Shown here in pieces: positions 55,223-64,000 of a DNA stretch of 64,000 nucleotides (its first letter is position 1; the number at the start of each line of letters is the position of its first letter). Position numbers and translations under genes: made by a program. The notes below the pieces were generated by a model. That model was not told the origin of the DNA and ran no database searches. It was given only the letters and a program-made list of their open reading frames with translations. Origin of the DNA: Pseudopyrenochaeta lycopersici (lineage: Eukaryota > Ascomycota > Dothideomycetes > Pleosporales > Pseudopyrenochaetaceae); the NCBI GenBank assembly GCA_003313425.1, contig NHZP01000011.1, positions 744,001 to 808,000 of the forward strand, written 5' to 3'.

Positions 55223-56104
55223 TCACAGCTCTTTCTTGGATCGTCTTCTTGACCCCGCAGGGTTCGCAACTTCCCAGTCGGTCAGATTCATGACTTGAAC
55301 ACCTTTAAATTGTTAGCTGTGAGCCTAGTAATGGCGTTCAAAACTAACCCCAACCTTCCAGTTCCTCGATGGCGGCTTTCTTGATCTCATCCGAGATAGT
55401 TTCAGTCGCATCCTCGATGAGGACAACTTCATATCCGAGCTTGATACCATCAATGGAGGTACCGCGAACACAAGCGTTAGTAATAAGCCCTGTCACTATG
55501 ATCGTCTCAATGTTGTGGAGGGTCAACTCAGAATTCAGTGTTGTGAATTGGTGATACTGGTTGTCTGCAAAGGCAGAGTAAGAGTCCACTGAATGATTTT
55601 GCGCCTTTTTGATGTAGTTTACTGGAGTTCGATATCCTTCTAGGTAATGCAATCGTGTCTTGATGCCATCCTCGATCTCCGCTCCCCAGGTTCCAGGCAC
55701 ACAATGGTCTGCATACACGCCTTGCCTCTCGGTTTTATCGGGAGTGTCGAGGAACTCTATTTTAATAGCATCTCCTGGCTTTGCACCAGCATGTGCGGAA
55801 GCAAAAGAGACATGTCCTTCTGGATGCCAGTCTTGTGAGGCAACAATGAACGGCCACTCGTGTTCATCAAGCAGTTGGTAGACCTTCGGAAGGATAGCGG
55901 GCGCACGTGAGCTGCCAAGGGAACCATTGATGAAGTCGTTTTGAATGTCAACAAGGACTAGTGCCGTTCGCTTGTGCAACTTGCTAGAGAACTTCCAAGA
56001 CCATGTCAGTGGAGCTATGGCTAGAAAAGTCGTAGTGGGGTACTTACAGGTACGGCCTCCACGTTCAGTAGGACGAGGGCGAGAGTGAGCAGTAGTCCTA
56101 GCAT
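55223..56104 (-). CDS. Nicotinamidase-type isochorismatase-family hydrolase with signal peptide
   Basis: Three exons (56048-56104, 55349-55991, 55223-55302) encode 259 residues. Exon 1 encodes only MLGLLLTLALVLLNVEAVP, a signal-peptide-like segment. The catalytic domain has Asp34 in LVDIQNDF, metal-site residues Asp73 and His75 in SQDWHPEGH and His115 in DHCVPGTWG, Lys148 in NYIKKAQN and Cys193 in LITNACVRGTSID. The Asp-Lys and Lys-Cys spacings (114 and 45) equal those I recall for yeast Pnc1, so nicotinamidase is a better call than general isochorismatase. Nicotinamidase converts nicotinamide to nicotinate in NAD salvage and is normally intracellular. A secreted form is unexpected. Skipping exon 1 would leave no good ATG. 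Confidence 0.85.
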
Positions 56105-57313
56105 GCTTACACAAACTGATTGGATAGTGGTAGGTACCGAGAGAGTGGTTCAATGTACGCAATGAGTTGTCTAGTCTACGCCTTTTTATAGCATTCCAAT
56201 ATGTCGTTTATTTGCTTGCATGAAGGTGGGTGAAAGTGGAGTTTATCGCAGGGAGGCATGGGTTACGATAAGACTAACCTCCAAAGATGGTGGAGGTGGG
56301 TCTTCACTTCTCATTCGCTGGATCAAGACCAATAGGCCCAGATTATTAGCATATACTTATTAATTTTGCTTTTTAAGTTCACGTTCTCTGCAAACATAGG
56401 GTAAGGGCCCTCTATCCACCTGCCTTCTTTACAAACCAAATCCTCCATGCCTGCAGAGGAGCATTGTCTTCTCGCGTTTCGTGGACTCCGCATGTGCTTT
56501 CCTATTTCGAGAGTTGATATCCTCAACCACCAGTAGTCGAGAGTGCTCTCTGTAACGCCAAACTCCAGTCACGCTGTCATTGGTAGCAAGTTTTATCCAC
56601 CTTACACTGCTTCAAAGCTCCTTCCTGCAATGCTCATAGAATGTCTCTGGGAGAGTCGTTATTCAATCCCATAGATTGAGACCAAAAAGCTCTTCCCACT
56701 GCCTCGGAACGCTCTTCAATATCCGCGGAGGCAGATGGCTCGACAGAGTCTCGAAAGCCAATCGCCAAACTCTTCCACTCCACTATCAATACCGTGATGA
56801 AGAGGGGTAGTTATATGAGGTGTTTAATATACGAGGAACTGAGTGAAAGTTCCTACCCATGTGAGATGGTCTCCAGCCATACTATTTCAAATCTTGTCAT
56901 GGTGATCAGTGGGTGTAAGTCCATGAATAACTGAGAGGTTTATTCCAGCCGAAAAATCAGCCCTTGAGGCATATGAGAAAGTTACTGAGTCATGGTTAAG
57001 CGGATTTGGGGGATATTACAGTTGCAAAATTCAGACTTCACTACAGTACTTCTGGGAATACTACGAATGAGTGTGAACAGCATGCCCGATTGGGCGTTGA
57101 ATTATTCAGGATCAGCTAATGAAGTGGGAATAAATCCAAGAAAGTTTCGAGCGACAGGAAAATTGGAAATCTCAAAACTTAGTTCGCAATTTCAAAACTT
57201 TTGATCGAGATTACAGGACAAGTCTACTACAATACAAGTATTTTAACGGATTTGAGTGCTGGGCAGGTGAAACTCGCCAACTAAAATCAATCTGCCAAAT
57301 CAATCTTACAAGC
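56105..57313. other. Intergenic region, AT-rich
   Basis: No gene supported in 1.2 kb. Frames at 56323-56526 and 56992-57204 are short and without motifs. Confidence 0.5.
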
Positions 57314-58074
57314 TCAGTATTCCCGCCTCGGCAAACTCATCGCACATCTCCCTCTCTCCATATCTTTACCTCTCTCCACCGATCTATCATCATCAAAGCC
57401 ATCATCCCACTCCCCATCGGCCTCCCACCCATCTCCATCTTCATCCGTATCACTCTCCTCATCAACAACAATCTCCACTCTACTTTCCAGCACCATATTC
57501 TCCTTACTTTCACCGCCCTCATTCTTGTGCATTTCAATGCCTCCACGTTCGACTTCGTCGATGGCACGTTGAAGTGCGCGCTCGCGCCGCTTTCGGCGCA
57601 TATAGCCGAGTTCGAATAGGATAAGGAAAATGACGAGGAAAAAGATGGAAAGACCAGTGGTAATACCTGCCTTTGCGGCGGTGCTAAGTCCAGCGATGTC
57701 GATCACTTGGGATTCTGATGCGGGAGGCGTATGGAGAGTGTTGTTTGTGTGATAGCTTGTGTTGGTCGGGGAAGCTGCATTCGTCTCCTTTACAGATTGT
57801 GGGAATGTGGTAGAGACACCATCCCACGATATTGGTAGTGGGGTCTCGAATGATGAAACTCGAGATTGGAGCACAGTGCTGGAGTTTATAGGAGCGAAGA
57901 CACAGTTCTACATGCCCCAGATTAGCGGCCAATTTGTGCACGTAGATTATTTGTAGAACTTACCACACAAATTGTCTCCTGAGGCGCTCGAGGTGCACCA
58001 CCAATACCATACATAGCCCAAACACTGTTTGAAAATAACATCGCAACGAGAGGCACGAATGTCGACGGTCTCAT
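57314..58074 (-). CDS. Secretory single-pass membrane protein with acidic tail
   Basis: Two exons (57964-58074 and 57314-57907) encode 234 residues. The start MRPSTFVPLVAMLFSNSVWA is a signal peptide. The short ectodomain has two Cys flanking the splice (ETICV then NCVFAPINSS) and a Ser/Thr-rich stretch. One membrane span (GITTGLSIFFLVIFLILFEL) is followed by the basic YMRRKRRERALQRA. The cytoplasmic tail is strongly acidic (DEESDTDEDGDGWEADGEWD). I know no family. The architecture suggests a small plasma-membrane protein or receptor-like adaptor. In-frame splicing and correct charge asymmetry around the span support the model. Confidence 0.75.
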
Positions 58075-58780
58075 ACTAAAGGGCGTGAACGGGTGGGGAA
58101 GAAACAATCGTAAGTGATCACAAACGAGGGGGAAAGGAGCGATCTCGACTTATGTGTCGCTCTCAGAGGCAAACAAACCATAACGGGGTTGCTATGCATG
58201 ATGTGGTATATATGCAGTGTCTCTCTACCGCCTTGGTTCTGCAGAAGTGAAGGGTTGGCTTTCGCAGCTGCGGTCGCACAAGTTCGACAGCAGTTGCAAA
58301 GGAAACAACAATCAGCCCCCTCAGAACGACGCGTAAGGACGTCTTTGGATCGAATTTAATGAGCTTCCCGTCATACATGAAGAGTCTCCCCAAAATACGG
58401 TCAACGTTCAGAAAGCCGATATTGTTGAAAAGCGTTGTTGTGATCTACTTGAAGCCCCGCCACCACCACGCACAGCATCTGCTGTGCGACACGGCAATCT
58501 GCAGACTCACCGCAAAACAAAGGAGAAACAACAAGGGAAGGATCACTCATCTCCCTACGGACGTGCGTCACACGGGCCCACCAGGACAGGCACACAGCGG
58601 TACTGGGAAGATGAAGAAAACACAGCGCGTCCAACACAGCCGATCAATCCACCGAAACTCTGCGTGCACATCATCAGCGATTCTTCTTTCTGGGAAATGT
58701 AGTCGTGCCAGCAAAACACTGGAGCCAGCGCATGCCTTATCTAGGCACGGGTGCCGCTGCGCTGGGAAGGATCATGGTAG
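58075..58780. other. Intergenic region
   Basis: About 700 bp holding the promoter of the membrane protein ending at 58074 and the 3' flank of the secreted protein. The open frames at 58359-58784 overlap each other and are not convincing. Confidence 0.5.
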
Positions 58781-59551
58781 CTAACCTTGATTCACACCCG
58801 TAGTAGCCATTATAGCCACTACATCCCTGTCCTCCTCGGGAACTTTGGAGCGTCTCGCCTGGATAACGAGGTCTCTTCCCACACTCATGTAGCTCTTAAG
58901 CTTGCATCTCAAGCCATCGTACGGCGCGCCCTCAAGGCACGTTAGGTACGATGAGGGTTCGTTGGCGGCGTTGTTCGCTGTAATGGGTGTACCGCCCGAG
59001 AGATAGGTAAGCCTATTTATGTAGCATGTCAACTCCATGTGTGCTTCGAAGCCAAGGGAGTGGAATAGTGGAAAATGAACAGCACAACGGAGAGGTGGAA
59101 TGACGTACAATTGGCTCTTCTTCATGTCGAACCGAATCATATCGAGCACGAAACTCAATTCTGGCCGCCGATTCTCTCCCAAGTCCATGTATCGTGTCAT
59201 ACTAAACCATATCACTTCGTTCTCAGGTGCTCCTGTACACTCTAGAGGTGTTGCTGGTAGTGTTCCGTTCTCGAACGATGCCTTACAGTTCACTGTGATG
59301 TTGCCTCTTGGTGAGCCGTCCTCTTTCAGTGCATGATCAGGTAAGATGGCGTCGTAGTCGATTGTCGAGTTGAAGCGCGCGCTCTCAGGCCACGGAGGAT
59401 TGCCAGGAATGCCAGTACTTGAGGAAAGGATATGCATATCGAGGCGGGGGATGTGCCATAGCTCCGTCAAGGCTTCGTTGTTTATGCTGCGGATTGATGA
59501 TGTTGGGAAGGCGAGGGAGACAGGGAAGAGGAATAGAAGTACTGCGAACAT
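58781..59551 (-). CDS. Secreted cysteine-containing protein of unknown function
   Basis: An open frame encodes 256 residues, beginning MFAVLLFLFPVSLAFPTSSI, a clear signal peptide. The mature part has N-glycosylation sites (FNST, GNIT, ENGT) and Cys residues in NCKASFENG, LECTGAPENE, LRCAVHFP, LTCYINRLT, LTCLEGAPY and LRCKLKSY. Size and Cys spacing resemble small secreted beta-rich proteins of plant-associated ascomycetes, but I cannot place it in a family. A GTACGT sequence (coding strand) followed about 60 bases later by AG near 59040-59105 could mark an intron, but removing it shifts the frame; the uninterrupted reading is simpler. Confidence 0.7.
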   Translation of the reverse strand: MFAVLLFLFPVSLAFPTSSIRSINNEALTELWHIPRLDMHILSSSTGIPGNPPWPESARFNSTIDYDAILPDHALKEDGSPRGNITVNCKASFENGTLPATPLECTGAPENEVIWFSMTRYMDLGENRRPELSFVLDMIRFDMKKSQLYVIPPLRCAVHFPLFHSLGFEAHMELTCYINRLTYLSGGTPITANNAANEPSSYLTCLEGAPYDGLRCKLKSYMSVGRDLVIQARRSKVPEEDRDVVAIMATTGVNQG

Positions 59552-60327
59552 CGTGGATGACTCAAAGGGGTATCAGAATCCGTACTGTGATGGTGTAGAA
59601 ACCAAGAAGAAGTACCAAAGCTTCCACTATTTGCATGTAGAGACAAGTTACATCAACGAGCATCCCTGACAAACACGCTCCCATCTCTTGCGCAAATACA
59701 AAGCGAATCCTTCTTCCACGTCCGTTAGCCCAGCATACCCTCGTAGTACCCCGAGCAAACATCTCTACTTGTCGGTCCCGCCGTTCCCGCGAAGCGCACA
59801 ATGGCCGTGTTTGCTGCACGAACACGCACTATCTTCAGGTCTGCATCAGGCAAACGCGATAAGCATGCGACGCAATACGGCCGATATGAGATTTCATGCT
59901 CGCAGTGATAGGATGTAATGTCTGGGCCACGGGAGACTTGTCGGATGCTTGATACTGGGGCGTTGGTACACCCGTCGCGATAAGCTCTGGTGGCTTTCAG
60001 TCTCTGGAACCGTTTCTGAACTCTAGCACTGTTGGTTCGGCTTGACGATGAAGTGGTCGGAGACTCGCATAAATTATATATGCACTGTCGATAATAATAA
60101 GGATCATAAGTTTGGCAAGTCGGATTTGGTATCGTATAGGACAACAGTCAGGACAAAGATTGTCCACTTGCATTCCGTACCTGGTCGTGCGATCAAGACA
60201 CACACTCCTATCCATGCGTAACCCGTCAAATCATCACCATGTGTCGACCGCTGTGGTGGGTTATGGTGGGTATGGAACTCCAAACGCCGATGTCCCATGC
60301 CCATGCTTCGTTATGCTGGCTAATGCC
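59552..60327. other. Region between the secreted protein and smc5, with possible small gene
   Basis: This stretch includes two overlapping minus-strand frames with protein-like Cys motifs: one from ATG 60215 (VDNLCPDCCPIRYQ) and one ending at 59725 (SYHCEHEISYRPYCVACLSR). They are in different frames and may be exons of one small Cys-rich gene, but I could not fix the splice. No family is recognised. Confidence 0.3.
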
Positions 60328-63300
60328 TCATGCAGCTTCGATTCCCTTTCTACTCCTTAATGCCACTCTAGCCATATTTTTCAAATCCCACCCGCTTTGC
60401 ACAGTCTTCACATCTGGAATATGCTCACCGCTATTGATGATGTGAACCTTCATCTTCGGATGGAACTTCAGGCCACTCAACAATTTCGGCGTAACAAGGA
60501 AGTATTGACTTGTGCGCTCCTGACAAGCAATATCTACCATACGTTCGTGCACCATGCGCTCATTACGCGGATCCATACCTTGGTTAATTTCGTCGACGAC
60601 GCGGAAGGGCGATTGTGCAAGGTCCTGGAGCGCCATGAGGTAGAAGATTGTTGAAACAGCGCGCTCGCCGCCGGATTGCCGGTGTGAGTTCAGGACTGAG
60701 AGAGTTTCCCCTTCACTGATAGAGCGTTAGTTGATTTGCATACAAAAGAAAACGACGGGAATGGCATACCGGAAGCGGACGGATATCTGGATAGACCAGT
60801 TGTCAAAGTCCTCTTCGTCTTTGTACACCGCGACCTGTCCAGCACACCCGATCTGCTGGAAGTTGTGTGCAAAAGCATCACTGATCTTGGCAATTAGTGC
60901 ATCTAATTCCGGCTCCCACTGCTGACGAATCTCGGTAATTGTGTTCTTTGTTTCCTCTAGCGCAGCGGAGTATTGCCCCATCTTCTCTCGAGTTTTATTA
61001 ATCTCATCTTCGCGCTTCTCATAAGCTCTGATCGCTCCTGGGTTGCCTTCAGCCATCATCTCAAGCCGAGCGCTGACAGCCTGGACTTCTTGTTCAAGAG
61101 CCTCCAGGGAAGGAAGCTCACGGTACTCTAGGATGATAGTTTTTTCCTCCTCCGGCAAGCTATTGATATCTTGTTGCGTGTTCTTCACCATTCGCTCGTA
61201 TTCGTGTCGGAGGGATCGATTGCGCTGATCTAGCTGCTGTATCTCGGTTTGCTTCCTTTGTTCTCTCTGGAGAATGTCACTGTTCTCGGCCTTAAGTGCA
61301 TTGGATTCAGACTTGGCCTCAATCAAGCGGATTTCAGCTTCCACAAGCGACTCATGAAAGGTGCGCAACTGTGTTACGGTTTTCTAAGAAGATTTAGTAG
61401 GGCGTCACATAATGCGCAAGAAGAACACATACGGCATATTCAAGCGTTAGCGCAGCAACTTTGAGTGACATATCTTGTGATTTCGCTTTGATCGCCCGTA
61501 TACGGCTATTGGTCTCTGCATTCTGTTGAACATAGGAGTCCCTCTGGGCCTCTTTCTGAGCTAGCTGCTATTAGTCTTCGTGATAACCCAACGACTCGAC
61601 ATACTTACAAATCTTGCCAGGGAGTGCTGCCCATTCAGCAATCGCTTTCTGCATGCGATTCTGTTCCGCTTGAATTTCGTCCTATCGACATGTCAGCTCC
61701 GGAGCTCTGCTTGTATGCAGGGCACTAACCCTCTGCTGTTTTGCTTCATCCTTCTGTCGTCTGAGATCTGCAATCTCTTGTTTAGTGCTGTCAATTTGCT
61801 CCTTCAGCTCTATTCCATCCCGTTTAATGCGTTGAATCTGCTCATCGAGCTGCCTCTTTTCCTCCGTGTTGACCGGCTGGTCAATAAACCACTGAGCGTT
61901 TCGGATTTGCGTTACAGCGGTCGACGATGCACCATATTCTCTGCGAGTTGTGATTTTATAAATGTCCCGACCACTGACCCATGTCTGAATAGGGCTCTGT
62001 GATACCAGGTTGTGCTGCTCGTCGGAGATTGGCCTTGACGAAAATCCAACTCGGTTGAGTCTCGCATTGTCGCAGAGCATCGCAAGCACAACATCAGGCC
62101 CTTGGATGTAGTCGACCATATAGCCTTCAAAACCAAGCTTACTCAGATCCTCTCTTGCCACAGGGGATTGGTAAGTAGAGAAGAGCTTTGTTGAAGTTCG
62201 AAGAAAGATATCGTGGAGTCCAAGACCACCGTCTTGCTGTTTGGAAAAGAACTTCTCTGATAGGAGCTTCGAGTCTGCTCCGCTCGTACAGGTAATGGCA
62301 AGGAAGTCACCCCTCCTCATCTGGCTCTCAACAGCCTGTGCATACCGTGAATCTGGTATTGCACAAGTTAAGATTGGGGGTCCATAGACTTCACCTTGCA
62401 AAGAGAATTTGTCCATGTTTTTCTGGAACCAATCCCATGCTTTTGCCGTATCACGGGAAGCTCTCATCAAGACACTTGCTTGCTTGCCACCTTGAGTGTC
62501 CAGTTGCTCTCGTTGTTTCAGTGCATCCTTGTTCTCTTGATTCAGATCATGTCCTCTGGATCGCAGGCTGTTATATGTAGCCTCAACCTCCACAAGGCGA
62601 TTTGACGCAGCGGAGAAATTTGCACGAACTTCCGTCTTTCGCTGATCAAAAGCACTCGCGTCGTACTCTAAAGGCTTGTCTTGTTGCTGGCGCTGGAGCG
62701 CCTTAATAGCGGCGTCTATGCGGACTATGTCCTGCTCACGTCCCTTTTTTGAGCTCACCTCCCCCTTGATCTCATCTGCATAGTCCAATATAGATTGCCT
62801 ATCTTTGTCGATCTTCAATAAAAGCTTATCAGCTTGGGTTTTGCTCCTCTCGACGCGATTCTTGCGGAGCTTCACAACCTGCTCGATCTGATTCCGATAT
62901 GTTTCTATCTCTTCTTGAGCTACACGTACCGGCTCCATGTCGGCATTGATCTGGTCGAGCTCTCGTCTAGCAGTGCGCAAGTCCTCTTTCGCTTGGGTGA
63001 GCTCCATTTTACGCAAGCGGATCTCGATAATGGGTTTGACCTTCTTCAAGCACTTCGACTTCTGCAGCAAGCCCTCGCGTTGATGCCAACGCTCGACGTC
63101 GTCCCTAGTTGAGTTCTGCTGTTTTTCCAACTTCTCCAGATGACCTGTCTCATTCTGTAGCTTTGTCTCGAGCCCCTTCTCCTCTGTACGTAGGACTTTT
63201 AGTTGATCGTGCCATTCCACCATGTGAGCAGGGGCGGCAGCCCGCTGGGTCTCTCTCAGCCGATCGACGTCGGTCATTTTCGCGAACTCCACGACTCTGT

Positions 63301-63937
63301 CCTGGGGCAGGAACTGACATAGATTATCGATCTGAATCGAGTATCCCTTGGCCATGGTTGTGACTGCGCTTTGAGTGGCACGTTTTCCGTTGAGAAGAAA
63401 GTGGGACTTATTGTCTTCTTTGCGAATGGTGCGTTGTACGATTGTATTCCTCCCCATGCCTGGCCCTGCGGCAAGTTCTATCTCGATTTCCGCTTCAGCG
63501 GCGCCGTGCTTGACGAATTGGCCGAGCTCTTTCGCCCTGCCCAGGTGCTCGCTGCCCCATCCTAGCCCCAAACAGATGGCACAGACGAGTGTACTCTTTC
63601 CTGTTCCATTCGGGCCAATGATCATGTTCAAGCTGGGCCCTAGATGGAACTCGGCAGCCGTGTACGTGACAAAGTTCTTAAGCTTGACCCGCACAAGTGA
63701 GCCTGGCTGGAAGACGTCCTCGGCGTATGTATCTGTACCGTTCGCATGGCGACTTTGTGTCCGCGGGTGACTACGCTGATGGCTGCTCGTCGGGACGGGA
63801 CTATCGGACGCGTCGCGGGCATGGCGAGCGCGTTTACTGCCTACGGATACGGAGGAGGGGTAATCAGACTGTTCGTCTTCATCGTCGCTGACGGCAAGTG
63901 AAGGTCGCTTGCGCCCTCTTTGGAGGACACCAGGCAT
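60328..63937 (-). CDS. smc5: Structural maintenance of chromosomes protein 5 (Smc5)
   Basis: Five exons (61730-63937, 61609-61681, 61433-61560, 60770-61383, 60328-60715) encode 1136 residues. Walker A is GPNGTGKST at residues 108-116, after [24 protein letters not shown] is a Smc5 landmark. Two long coiled coils flank a central hinge. The ABC signature [15 protein letters not shown] (about 1016-1030) and Walker [13 protein letters not shown] (Asp1049, Glu1050) lie at the C-terminus. Smc5 pairs with Smc6 and the Nse proteins in DNA repair and replication-fork stability. Introns are 48-54 nt. Intron 2 has three closely spaced AGs, of which only the third keeps the frame open. Confidence 0.95.
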
Positions 63938-64000
63938 CGTCGCGATGTATTTGAGTGCGTCGACAGTGCACTGCCTGGAGGGGATGTACGAACCGTTGAT
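63938..64000. other. smc5 upstream edge
   Basis: The last 63 bases are upstream of the smc5 start codon and contain no further gene. Confidence 0.5.

Overview
The window is nuclear DNA of a filamentous ascomycete (Pezizomycotina). Most genes carry short GT-AG introns (46-106 nt) with CTAAC/CTGAC-type branch points. The recognisable genes are standard Pezizomycotina genes: an AreA/NIT2 GATA factor, Cyc8/Ssn6, SAGA Sgf11, DASH Hsk3, RNase P Pop1, COPII Sec31 and Smc5. Class (for example Dothideomycetes) cannot be fixed from sequence alone. Coordinates were read by hand; for each multi-exon gene the joined exons were checked to sum to an intact reading frame.

Layout. 1-4.2 kb is a decayed stretch with a Fot1/pogo-type transposase relic and a NACHT-type WD40 relic, both with stops where Trp codons are expected. 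4.3-5.4 kb is a divergent pair: a tiny mitochondrial-membrane-type protein and hsk3. 5.4-10.1 kb is gene-poor, followed by areA (10.1-13.0 kb), a DJ-1/PfpI protein (14.1-14.8 kb) and a solitary P450 (16.4-18.2 kb). On the minus strand follow a KRE6/SKN1 beta-glucan synthesis protein (19.8-22.0 kb), a conserved-looking unknown (24.0-24.8 kb) and the corepressor cyc8 (25.4-28.4 kb). 28.4-33.0 kb is empty of genes I can support and ends in a small tRNA-Val cluster of one intact gene and two decayed copies.

34-47 kb is dense housekeeping: sgf11, pop1, a J-like protein, cox12 (with an apparent 3-nt exon), a divergent NDUFA4/MLRQ-type gene, an RRM protein and sec31. 47.9-59.6 kb holds mostly secreted or membrane proteins: a Ser/Thr-rich single-pass protein, a GMC oxidoreductase, an M14 carboxypeptidase, a nicotinamidase with a signal peptide, a second single-pass protein and a secreted unknown. 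The window ends with smc5 (60.3-63.9 kb).

Themes. There are four head-to-head pairs with short shared promoters: the Cox14-like gene/hsk3, pop1/J-like, cox12/MLRQ and RRM/sec31. cox12 and the MLRQ-family gene probably both serve cytochrome c oxidase. I found no obvious novel defence or mobile system. The best leads are the 3-nt exon of cox12, the separately spliced AreA tail, the tRNA-Val cluster with its near-perfect hairpin, and the signal-peptide-bearing nicotinamidase.
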